Source: Phallusia fumigata (taxonomy: Eukaryota > Chordata > Ascidiacea > Phlebobranchia > Ascidiidae). From it: DNA of 24,631 nucleotides. The translations under genes were made by a program, and so were the position numbers. The DNA is taken from the NCBI GenBank assembly GCA_008931825.1, contig QXVZ01018660.1, forward strand, positions 1 through 24,631, read 5' to 3'. Under the pieces are notes generated by a model, which saw nothing but the letters and a program-made list of their open reading frames with translations, had not been told where the DNA came from and made no database searches. Positions 1-11,200 of this stretch are shown here, piece after piece. How positions within the stretch are numbered: position 1 is the stretch's first letter; each line of letters starts with the position of its first letter.

Positions 1-2470
1 TGAAAGTAACACATTAATAGCCCAATTACATTTTGTAGATAGCACAATTAACAAACCTTATTTTCAAGGACCATAACGCGTCGATTAAATTAGACTCGCA
101 CGAGCGTTTCAGTAAACAATCCCAAACTGGCCGTGCTGCGGACAACCTGTGCGGAGACCCGCAGTGTCGGGTTTCATATTTTCGCTGGGCAGGCTATTGA
201 ACTGCTAGATAAGCGCACCCCATTGACCGAGTCTTGCTGACGCGCGGTTGACGTCATACCCTGGTGGATACACATCAACAACCAGTGGAACGCCGAATGA
301 AAGGGTCGACTGCGACTGGCGGTATGCGTCTTTCTCCTGAGGTTGCAGGCACCAGTCGCCACAGTTCCGTGAATATCAGGGTGATTTTGGTGTGCGATTT
401 TTGGTCAGTCCAAGGTTAATTTTTGTATGTAAGAACGCGGGTAGTTTCAATTGGGAGGAAGGAGGGGTGAGTAGGACTCGGTATCTTCACGCAGTTAAGG
501 CGATTCGAGAAAATTTGATTCGCTTTTTTGACGTTTTATTTGCAGTTATTACGAAACACCTTGCGACATGCCCAAGGTTTTTGCACTTGTTTTGATCATT
601 GCATACCGTTTAACGCGTCGCGCCCTTGCCCGTTCCAGAAAACGCGATGCACAAACACCAACAAAGCAACCACAAGCTGCGCCATTGTCCTTTTGTAACC
701 CGATTGGATTCGACGGCGAGTCCGTACCAAGGCATGGCGATGGGATAATACCTTCTTGCCGTTAATTGACTGTTTATGTGTAGATAGCTTTCCGGTGCTG
801 AGCCGAAGTGCCGGTGCACTGGTAAGATCAAGTGTTGGTGGAAACAGACTCGGTGATTTGTGTAGGTTCCCCTCGCTTAATTTGGGCAAACAGCCGGTGT
901 TCCATCCACCTCACGCAACGTACTGACCGCGCGCGTGGCAAAGATGATCTTTATTAGGCACACGAGCCTTGGCAATGCAAAGGTTGCGGTTGTTAGCTAT
1001 CTCGCGCGGCTATTTGTCTGTATGTATTTTTCAATGTTTCTATCAATTTGCCTCTTTATAAGGAAGTCCAGTGACGTTTGAGCAGTGCAAAGCGCGACCT
1101 CTCAACCTGGGTGCGACGGCAATGTGTTTTGTATTAAACCAGATTGCGGGCCGTGACTTCTATGTGAGGAATTGCGTGAGGATTTTTATCGCTAAATGAG
1201 TGTGTCAGTTTTACTAACACTGTTTTGCGTTTTAATCTGTTCATAACGGATTGTAAGTAACCTTTATAACGCATATTATCCTTAAGAAGGTCTTGTTTAC
1301 ACAAATTAATTATATACGTTATACCATATTGGTCCTAAATAAAAAGTGGCGTTTATCTCTTTAAAATCGATGTTTAAGTAATTACCTCTGATTTGACTTT
1401 TACTTGACAAATGTGCTTTGTTCATCAGGAAACAACACAGGTAACTGTGTTACGTTGTTTTCGAACGAAAAAACACCCAAACATGATTCATCTAAAAGTT
1501 AATTCCGGTCTTAATCCGCACCGAAACCCTTTTGGCGGTTAATAAAGGTTTAAATCACACCCATGCTTCGCTGTGGGTGATGACGCACTGTCCACTTTTC
1601 GCTATTTTAAGCGCAATCCGTAATCCTGACAGTTGAAGAGCAGCTTACCTCGATGTAAAGTTAGTGTCGATGTTTCTGCACGTGCTCGCCTGTGCGTAAT
1701 TGCTGGATCTTCGGAGTTGAGACCTCAAATGATGGCCTGACAGTCCATTGTCATGGTAGTTCCTCAATTAGACCATTATTGTTCCGACAGCACTTGCGCG
1801 TTCGCGTTTCCTCCGCGTTCCAACTCGAATCGAAGTAAAACATCACTTTTGCGCCCGCAACAACCGATTTCATGCTCAAGCCAATAATTGCCGTCACCGC
1901 TAGAGCTTGGTGGGTTCGTAAAGCAATTAACGACGCTTCAAGAGCAGCCTTGCGATGATTAGGTGTTGTTTTGTAGCAGAAACATTAGTTGCGTGAGAAA
2001 AATATTCACTACCCGTTCATTTTTGGACCCAAACCGTAATATTACATTCTCAAGTGCGAATAGTAGTGAAAATTATGATGTTGAAGAATGCCATGCGTGT
2101 TTTGATATCTGTTTTGAAACATGCGGGAAATTTTTAATTGCAAAGTATTGTTTAAAAAACGGCGGTCATTAAAGTGTGGAATCTATGTCGAGTTAATTAA
2201 AAGGATTTTGTTTAAAACTCAGGTTGTCAGAAGGCAGACTATTAGCGTCTCGTATGTTACGTGCTGTTTTGTGTGGCCTATTTGTCAGAAGGCTTAAAGC
2301 GCAATATAAAGTCAGCTTTGTTGTCTTTGGTTTTGATTGATAAGAATTTTCAACTCGGTTTCAAATGTTTAAGTTTAAAAAGAAGATATAACACGTAATG
2401 CACACAATGAATAAATGGCAACGAAACATCGACATTTTGCCTTTTACGATTAATATTTACACCAAACGAC
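1..2470. other. Gene-free stretch upstream
   Basis: I see no supported gene here. Open frames on both strands are short (under about 100 codons), overlap each other, lack recognisable domains and are not framed by convincing splice sites. A perfect CRE palindrome TGACGTCA lies at 249-256. The region is rich in CpG and in simple A/T runs but I found no tandem array. A distal regulatory region or an unrecognised untranslated exon cannot be ruled out. Confidence 0.6.
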
Positions 2471-2632
2471 AAGACCCACCTTGTGTCCTGAAGGTTGTGG
2501 GTTCTAATCCCGTCCTGGTCTCTTTGTGTTTTCTGAGCAAAAAACTCAACCGGCATCGTTTTAATCCAGTGGAACCAAAGGGTTGACCCAAAGTCATCAA
2601 CTTTCGAAAAATTGAGAAAAATTAAAAAAAAG
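2471..2632 (+). repeat. Degenerate tRNA-derived SINE, 5'-truncated
   Basis: Positions 2471-2520 resemble the anticodon arm, T arm and acceptor end of a tRNA. ACCTT (2478-2482) can pair with AAGGT (2491-2495), and the B-box-like GGTTCTAATCC sits at 2500-2510. No A box is visible upstream, and the tail after 2520 ends in an A-rich run near 2606-2632. Together this looks like a SINE copy missing its 5' end rather than a working tRNA gene: no acceptor-stem 5' half pairs with the CCTGGTC end. The - strand frame across it reads like the spurious peptides often predicted on tRNA-derived SINEs. The family is not identified. Confidence 0.45.
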
Positions 2633-3840
2633 TTATCCATTGAGTCTGGTAGCATAACTCGTTGTGGGCATAACGCATTCAGGTGTCGTTATGTCTACCG
2701 AGAATGAAAATAAACAAACAAAACAACAACAAAACGTGCCGTGCAAATACGAAACTGCAGCCCGTGTGCTTTTAATTCCCATGGTGCCAAAGGCAGAAAC
2801 AATGCGTAAATATTTGCGCCTAGTAGCTAAATCGACGAATGTACGGTGAAATTGAACATGGTCTCTGTTGGTGACTGCAGACAAGTTAAGCTGCATGTTT
2901 ACGTGACCAAACGTGTAAACTGACTTCGTCCAGCGCACAGCCACAAGGCCGAGCAAAATTCCCAAGTTAAGGCGCCAACGACACGACCCAGGTCGCTGGT
3001 GTGCTTTTCTCTGGCGGGCTTAGCACACAAAGGGAGTAACGATCCACAATGCGATTGCGGAGTGTCGTTGCCCTTCTGAACATAGCGCCAATGGATACAG
3101 CTAGTTTGCATCGCACTTGGATCCGCTTTGCTGGCGCCCGAATGGTACCGTAACACCCTGAATCCGCAAGACACGCATTTTCTTCCAAGGTCTAGGAAAT
3201 TCGCTTCGGTTTTATGTTTGTGCTGATTGCTCATTGCCATTTTATTAGGTACGCCCAGAATTATTCCTAGATTTTGAGGTTTGTATGTGTATTGGGGTAC
3301 GTTGACCACGTAGAAACGACAACACCAAATGTGTTGACGCGTGACCTCACCTCTACATATACGTCATCCTGTGAAGTTTTAAACAAATGATAATTGTCAT
3401 TTCAAAAAGATGATTCAAAAATATTAGTAACATGTGGTTTTTAACGCGTTGAGATAAAGAACTCGTTGTACTTCCAAAATTATTTGAGTCGTTCATTATG
3501 CAGACTAAAATACGTCAAAAAACGTTGGACCAGTGAAATAACTACCTTCGTGAAAGTAAAAGTTAATTTTGAATATTATTCTAAACCGAGTTGAAATGCA
3601 AGACATTCTTTATTGGTCATGGTTGAATAATTACATAGTTAAAAAAGGGGGGCAACTTAGGCAGTAATAGATAGTATTTAGACAACTTGTATCATCGCCC
3701 AAACTATTTCCAACCGAAACCCCCATTCAACGTCAATGATGTTCACGATGGTAAATTCAGTGATTTTGTAATTGCTCCTTCGGCGGCTTCTCTCCTCTTC
3801 GCTTCTCTTCTCAACGCGAAAAAAAAGGCTGGCGGAACCT
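2633..3840. other. Gene-free stretch
   Basis: No supported gene. The longest open frame (- strand, 136 codons, 2899-3309) has no recognisable domain and overlaps other random frames. Near the right end, at about 3780-3830, a CT-rich tract is followed by an A run. Confidence 0.55.
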
Positions 3841-3875
3841 TATAACCGCGGCAAAGCAAGGCAAAGGCATCAGTA
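3841..3875 (+). promoter_or_regulatory. Possible TATA/Inr core promoter (weak)
   Basis: TATAAC at 3841 is followed 31 bases later by an initiator-like TCAGT with its A at 3872, which is the usual TATA-to-start spacing. It is preceded by a CT-rich tract and an A run. No exon with a clear donor follows nearby, so this may be chance. It is a weaker candidate than the site at 4357. Confidence 0.2.
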
Positions 3876-4356
3876 ATCGACTGGCGGCCTTGAAACGCTA
3901 GTTCTGAGATCTTAGGCTGATAATTTTGGCTGTTTTGTTGCTACAAATGTTATAAATTGAATCTGAAGGACTTCTGTAAGCACAGATGGTTGAAATCGCT
4001 GAAAATGTGGGACACTAGAATCGTTGGAGTTAACTGTCGATAAACAGATAATAGCATCGGGAATAATTATAGGGTCGCGGCCGGAACTTTGTGTTGATTA
4101 TTGGGCAGGATTGACTTTACCTAACTCGATCTATACACTTATTGTACCTGCACTTGGGAAGCTTTCAATGTAAATATATTGTATCGTCATGCAGCAACTC
4201 AAAGGCAGTTTCCTGTTTAAAATGTATTTTAGGAAATGAAAATAAAGATTGTCCATTGTCGGTGACGGTCCTGCTTTCAGTCGTTCAAACTCCTAATAAT
4301 ACCGGGTGTTGATTTAGACGCTGTCTCTGTTGATACTGTTAAGGATGGCGGGTGCT

Positions 4357-4390
4357 TATAAACGGGATCTAAGCTGCCGCCGCTGCAGTC
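4357..4390 (+). promoter_or_regulatory. Candidate core promoter for the ADAMTS gene
   Basis: A perfect TATAAA lies at 4357-4362. A CA start dinucleotide in an initiator-like GCAGTC has its A at 4387, 30 bases downstream. The site is about 770 bases upstream of the signal-peptide ATG, so a spliced leader or leader intron would be needed: ATGs lie between 4444 and 4792, and the ATG-free leader starts after the acceptor ending at 4803. This is inferred from motif spacing only. Confidence 0.3.
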
Positions 4391-4803
4391 GTTAATACTC
4401 GCTTAGTGGTCTGTGACGAAGTGTGTACAGGTTTTGCTCAGACGATGCGAATAGTTGATCCCAGCAAGCTTTAGCCACGGCGCTCTGGGCGATGAGATTA
4501 TTATGACTTCTTCCCCTGGTTTGGCCAATAAGAGGAGCGCACAGCACACCTTTTCAGCAAAGCGCGACGACCAGGATGAGGGTTCGGAAAGCGCAAACGT
4601 TACGCTAGAGCACAGTTCAAGAATAGATCATGACAGCATAGGACCAGCAGCACTGCGCTGCCTGCCTGAAAAGCGTCCATTGTTATGAGCTTGGCTTCCG
4701 GTCGGGCTTGTGCGAGACAATCGATTTGACCTTGACGGTTCGATTTGCCTGGATCGTTTACGTCTTACATTGTAAGTTTATGTTTGTTTTTCTTTTATTG
4801 CAG

Positions 4804-5160
4804 AGACGCAGAAGCGACATACATTAGCGACAAGCGTCTAGATCTGAAAGACTGTCAAAACGAGTAAAATACGGCAGCCAACGAAGACGAAAACGGCGTT
4901 TAAATCCTAATTATTGGAATTAAGAGCGGATCAGTAACGCCCAATCTAACGGCACGTCGAGATTTTGCCAAGTTTACGGAACCTGTCGCACTGACGGCTT
5001 TGCGCAACTTTCAAGCGGCGGCAAGATAAGATCGATTGGCCGGCAGCGAATCGAACAAAGAAGCAACTGTTGTCGGGCGCCTCGAAGCTCCGGCTCACGT
5101 TTTTGTCCTTTATTTTTATTTATCGCTATTTAATCCACACTCGCACCGCCTTATTTATCA
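4804..5160 (+). other. Probable 5' untranslated leader of the ADAMTS gene, ATG-free
   Basis: A strong pyrimidine-rich acceptor ends in ttgcag at 4803. From there to the coding start at 5161 there is not one ATG in 357 bases, whereas about six would be expected by chance at this composition. That absence fits a scanned 5' leader whose first ATG is the real start. The matching upstream donor is unclear: gtaagt at 4772 would leave an intron of only 32 bases, and acag|gttttg at 4429/4430 is weak. Confidence 0.45.
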
Positions 5161-5254
5161 ATGGCTCTTTGGAGACATCGACTCGTTTGCGCCACATTGG
5201 CGGCGTTTATTTCCTCATTCCTGGTGGATGCCACGACAATGGAACGACGACACG
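5161..5254 (+). CDS. ADAMTS10: ADAMTS exon 1: start codon and signal peptide
   Basis: The frame opens MALWRHR, then a hydrophobic core [15 protein letters not shown] and small residues suited to signal peptidase. It ends CAC G|gtaagt, leaving phase 1. The start is supported by the absence of any ATG in the 357 bases upstream and by the signal peptide. The start context is ordinary (tcaATGG, no purine at -3). The join to exon 2 gives [11 protein letters not shown], which aligns with DEFLSSLE at the same place in vertebrate ADAMTS10. Confidence 0.75.
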
Positions 5255-8200
5255 GTAAGTGGATTTATCTCTCCTAAATGTATACGTGCTATACCAAAAG
5301 GAAACAACCTAAATAAACCTGAAAATCTTAAAAGATGTGTTTCGCCTCAAGGCAACAAATCAAAGGCAGTAGTGCAAATAGACATTCGCGTAAACCAGCC
5401 ATCCCACCTGTCAACAAAACACTAAAATGATAACCAGAGCGACTTGGTCAAATTTTTACGATCAAGCCTCCGTGTTGTTGACGCATTCACAACGAGCCTT
5501 CACGTTTCTTACCGCTTGTGCTGGAAAGAACATCTTGGCGATAAATCTGTTATTTTTCGATTTGATTTCGCAGCTTTACAGAATAGAAAAACGATTTATC
5601 GTGGCGATGTATAGGAACATGAATTGTCCAAAGGGCAGCTGTCTCGAGTGCACGAACACAAAAACCGTACAGCTTTCACCAAGCGAACTGGCTTTGCAAA
5701 TATTTGTTTAAACGACTTGTAACTCGATTTAACAGGGCGATCTGCTCGCCTCGTTTCTTTCCTTACCTGCGCGCGCTCGAGCGTATGACGATTTTACGGC
5801 GACGGGGCTTTGTAATTTTCCGAGTTTCGCAAGAGCCGACTGGGCCTGAACTTTCAAACCCAAGGTCTACCATGTTTACAATACTATTGGCAATTGTGTG
5901 TCGCTGATCAGTAAACGGTTAAACTGGTAGTGTCACTGAAATGTTTGGCAATGCTATATATATCACGAGCTTGGACAAGAATAAGAATGAGACCTCGTTT
6001 GTTGAAATGTGCGAAGAAAATGAACATGGTTAGGTACAAAACCACTAACGATTAGTGCATTTGTGTTTAGATCGAGGACAAATAACAATCTATATTTGCT
6101 CCTTTGATAAACTTCGTGTATAAACAACCTCCGCTAAGGACCAGTGCGGCGCTTTTCATCCATTGTGCGGCTTGGCTACCGTCGTAGGCTGTACAATTGT
6201 GCGCGTACTTCCATATGCGCTTATCAAGATGCCTGTGAATAGGCTTGTGTAAATTTCAACTTCCCCTGGGCTGATTTTCGTCACGCGCAGTGAAAATTTA
6301 AGAGCTTGATCGGATTAGTCATGATAAATTTTGCGCCCTTGCGCGAATTTAAATGGGAATTAGTTGCAATTGTCTATTTGCATTTCCGCCTTTTAGCGCA
6401 TGATTTATGTTAAGACCGCTAAGTCAAAGTTGACTAATGCCCAAGTAATTGCATCATTTTCTTTTACCGGAACTAATTCCGACCTCTATTTTATTTCATG
6501 CTTCTTGCGGAAATTTAACACTGGAGCAGAAAAATTTGTGAAATCCCTTGAAGTGCTGGGCGCCGGCGGGAATTTCGAACCAGTGGTCACCATCACACCA
6601 ACACGCGTTACTAGGTCTGGAGAATTCCTCGAATACGCTTCTCTCTCGCCACTATCCATCCACGAGGGAGCGCGAAAATTGCGGCGTAGGCGGAGCCTAG
6701 ACGCCCGCGATGTCAGGGACGAGTTGGACGCCGCATCGGCCACGGCCGAGGGCGACCACGAGGTGTTTTTCGATTTGGGGGACGCGCCTGGTACCCCATT
6801 GTCGGGGGCAAGACTCCATCTGAAAAGAAACTATAAATTGGTTTCAAGAAACTTTTTGGTCGAAGAGCGGTCACGTGGCGGTAAGATCGTCGGAAGACAC
6901 AGCCTTGTGGAGGATTGTCATTATAAAGGTGTGATCCACAACCACGACAGCTTTTCGAAAGTGGCGTTAAGTCTTTGTAATGGTCTGGTAAGTTGACCAC
7001 ACACATTATATACCCCCGGTATGTATGTGCATGCTTATGTGCGTTTCTACTTTGCAGCAAGGGGTGATAGTCCGCGATGACGACACTTTTTTTATCGAAC
7101 CTGCGTGGAACCATACAACGGTAAATACCTCAAGCGATGACAACCAGTCAGAGGGCGGACATCCCCATGTAATCTTAAAGCGCTCTGTGCTTGAGCACTT
7201 GAAAGAGCGACGAGAAAACGAAGAAGACTTAGGACATTGCGGTTATTCCGGTAAGGGAATATGAATTCATTTAAAGGCACAATAAATTCTTCAAAATACC
7301 CTAAACCACAATTTGTTGCAGACAAAGTTGCCGGAGAAACTCCGTGGTGGAAAATTGATCCAAGAGAGCCCACCAAAAAGGAAGAAAACAAGGATGATGA
7401 AGACACAGTATCGCAAGGGCATGACAGAAAACATCGCCGTCATCATCACGCAAACCACCGCACTAGCGCTGGACGCTCCGCGGCGGAGGAGGATGAGGTT
7501 GATGCTTCCGATCCAGGCATGGAAAAGAGCAGGAGGCGAAGATCTGTGAGCGTGGAGCGTCACGTGGAAGTTATGGTTGTTGCTGACAAAATGATGGTTG
7601 GGTTCCACGGACGCAAAGACGTGGAGAAGTACATCCTAACTATCATGAACATTGTAAGTAGGCAAGTGTTTTATCTGCTTTAACACGTTGCATATAATGT
7701 TTATTTCTTCGTTTCAGGTCAGCAACCTGTACCATGATTCGAGTATTGGAAACGCGGTGAACATTGTCGTCACAAGGGTGGTACTGTTGACAGAAGACCA
7801 GGTAAGCAAAAGTCACATAGTCTTAGCTATGTTGTTCGGAGTCTGTAAGTGCGCTTTAAAACAATGCATGTCCGTATGTCGCGATACACTGTGGTCTATT
7901 GTCTTCCAACGAAAAACGCGTGCGCATGTTGTTAAAGACGATGCGGGTGTTCCTCGGCATTTGTGTCGAATGATAAGGGGACTATAAGACGCGAGCCACG
8001 GTGATAACAGGAACACACAAACCACAATGGAGGGTAAAACGATACCTGGATCAGTCGCCAGTATTGAGTGGAACCGCTACTACAGGCCTTAGCTATCATT
8101 AGCGTTGATAAGAAGCCGACTTAGACAAACTAATCGTTCTCTGATGGCTTGTTTTTGCCTTGTTTGCCCTCGCTGTTTACCGACGAGTAAAAATTCCCAG

Positions 8201-11200
8201 GACATAGCAGGCATTCCGGCACGAGCACAACGTCGGTCCTATAGGGATGTCATGAGGCAAACAAACTGCCACAAAAAATAGTTCAAGTAAGCCACGAAAA
8301 TAACAAACGCTTGGCATTTCAATGTTCATATGGCTCAAAAATACGATGCTTCTAAGCAACGCAAAATCTTTAATTGTTGCCAAACACACGAGGGAAGTGA
8401 GTCACAGCGAAATTAAACTTCCTGCGTTTCCATATAAGATCACATCGGACCGCGGCTAAACGGGTGCGCCGTAAACTTTGTTGACTGAGCCTGATTGCAA
8501 AGATATGTAGTACGATTGCGAATCACGAAATATCCATGGATTTTTTGCTTGAGGCTCTCGAAGTACCTTCGACCGCTATCAACGAACTTTGGTGTTTCAC
8601 ACGCTATGGTTCGAGAAACTTAAATATTGTTTGTCCCGAGTGTTTACAGCGATTTGCTCGTAGTGTCGAGCGTGGTACCAAATCGTTACCAGGAATAGGT
8701 CGCTTCCCGCTAAGGACGCGTTTAAGCGACTGAACGTGAGACGGATTAAGGCTGCCGTGTGATCGTTGTACATAAATATTAGTCAGCTTGCGGCATCGTG
8801 TGGCCTGCATCATTTTGACCATGTTTGGTGCAGCGTCCACAGGGTGTGTCAGGCGATCTGGCGGTTGCATTGAGAAATGCTATAGGCGACGATAACAGCA
8901 TCGATAGCAAGTCGGTGATACTAGCAAGCACCTGTTTGCAAAGCTACAACGTCCTGTGTCATATGTGCTGCGGCCCATGAAAGCCAACATGCCAGCTTGT
9001 GCTTGCATTGTAACATGAGGCTTGCACATAACATACTGTAACTATGGGATCTGATAAGGCATCTTCCTTGTAGCGACTGCTATAGTCGATTCCCACGTGG
9101 TCGTCGCGTTCGCACAGCGCCAACCACGCAAGCCGGCGTGTCACATTTCAATTGCTGCGTGTCGAGTTCACAGCAAGGTCGAGGGGCAGTAGCACTTATG
9201 TGGGCACGCACAACGTTGATCGCACTCACCCTGGCAAGTGGCGCAGATCGTATGCATGAGGCCGGCAGTGATTTCTCCAGGTGATAGTTGGCAAAGTCGC
9301 AAACTTGAGCCCCCAAACAGCAGCAGAAGATCGACAGGTCCACTTCAAAGTTATTTTGCCTTTTCAAAAGTGCAGCTCCCTGTCCTCAAGGGACTCCTGC
9401 TACTTTCTCGCCATGGCGACAGCTTTCCCACGATCGTAAATGAATGCGTGCTTTTTACGAATTCCAGCACCTAACTAAAATACCAACTACAGTCTTTTTC
9501 TTTAGTTTTTCTCAAGCAAACTTAACATATATTTTGCTAATTGCAGCCCGGGTTGGAAATAAACCACCACGCTGACCAATCACTGAACAGTTTTTGCCGA
9601 TGGCAATCCGACATTAACGTTAATGAATCCACCGGCTCATCCGATTTCGGCCTTGCTCATCACGACAACGCCATTCTGATTACAGGGTGAGTCCACAAAA
9701 TTATGTTCTTTGCTTAATAAATGCTTCAGTTACAAGGTCAATTGTAGCATAAATGAGAAACGGGTTGGGTTTGTATGATTCGATTGCCCTTGTTCAACGC
9801 GCTGTGTGTGTACAACTGGGTTTAATGAGCCACAGACGGCAATTATTGCTGCTTGGGGTGTTTGCCTTTGATAACCAGGTAACCCATTATTGTCATAACA
9901 TTGGACCCGAGCTAACATAATGTCGACACCATTGTTTGCGAACTGTCTGCTTTTCCCTTACCGCGCGAATTAAGTTGTCCGGGTTGTTCTGCACAAGCTC
10001 ACGCTACCAGGCCCGTGAGAGCACAGGTGCAACGTAAACCTCATGAAACTTGGGCGTGCGGGTTTAAAGTGTCACCACGGCGCCGGTGACGTGACCGTCT
10101 ATATCAGGACTCGCACGTTGGCATCGAGAACCTGAAGCGACTGCAACACACCGGGCGGACCCAACGCTTGAACCCTTGACTTAAACTTTTCGATTCAAAA
10201 TTTGTCTCATATCGGTTGAAAGCGAACACTCTTAAAAGCGTGTTTCGTGAGAACCATGCTATGGGTCGCCGGTCATCTGTGGGAACGCCTGTTGACGTCA
10301 TGGAGCGGTCGTGACAGGCAACTTGCTGGTCGTCAGGCTCGATTGCTTTCGTCAGTTCTTGATCTGCGTGTGATAGCCGCGAAAATAGAAAACTTGCGCA
10401 TTATTTACTTTTTTAGTACGTCTGAGATCACTTATAGTAGACTGTCGGCAATTTGAGAGCCCCGGTTGGCTTAACATCTTTGCACCAAGGCTTTACACTT
10501 GCCACTGTGACCTGTAATCATCGCTGTGATAGCATGGTGCGAAATATCGCTTCTTTCTGGGCGACAATGGCGATCACTGTACTCATCAAAACGAAGCAAA
10601 TTCTCCATATCCGGCAGTAGATCCTGCTTCTGATACCCCACACCATGTGAGGATTAGAAACGTTTTATAAATGCGTGCCTTGTTGGTTTCTAAACAGTGC
10701 AAAACGTATTTGGTTGTTTACCAAAATACAATGATGTATTGCAATTTCGTCATTGTAGTTGCCTGTCAGTTTCCAACATAACATTTTTTGTTGCGCTTTG
10801 AATACACTCCTTAAAACAAATATGTTCGTTCGAAAACGTACAGGAATTGCGATGTCTCAATTTGTTACGAATTCCGATCGGGTTTCCTTCAGGCCACTTC
10901 AATACCAGAAGCGTCTGTTTCCTATCAAACGTGATAGATAGGATGTTAATACCCGATTCACGACCAAGCGAAGGAATTTTTCAATTCACAAGGCGAAAAA
11001 TCGCTTCTGTTTCAAAATATACCCGCGCGCCCATCATTTTATACTACAATGGCGTGTTTCCCGCGCCATGCAGTTTTGTAGGCCAAAGGGTGGGCCTGAG
11101 TCTTGGAAAATGCAGGCTATCGTAATTTACCCGCACACCATATATTTATGCACTAAAAGTAACTGTTGTTTTTGCTTTTGCAGATACGACATCTGTACCT

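Noticed and set aside
1963-2172. Cys-rich 69-codon frame on the + strand
   Set aside because: Short, no signal peptide or known cysteine pattern, and no flanking splice sites or promoter; not distinguishable from chance.
2471-2523. Functional tRNA gene
   Set aside because: No A box, no 5' acceptor half pairing with the 3' end, and an A-rich tail; it fits a SINE remnant better.
2899-3309. 136-codon open frame on the - strand
   Set aside because: No recognisable domain, odd composition, overlaps other random frames, and no splice signals framing it.
4455-4688. 77-codon open frame upstream of the ADAMTS leader
   Set aside because: The frame does not start with ATG at 4455, has no recognised domain and no good donor, and is probably leader intron or flank.
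6397-6529. Extension of exon 2 to 6397 spliced from exon 1
   Set aside because: Joining exon 1 (phase 1) to 6397 gives a stop within a few codons. The acceptor at 6529 restores the conserved prodomain start, so it was preferred.
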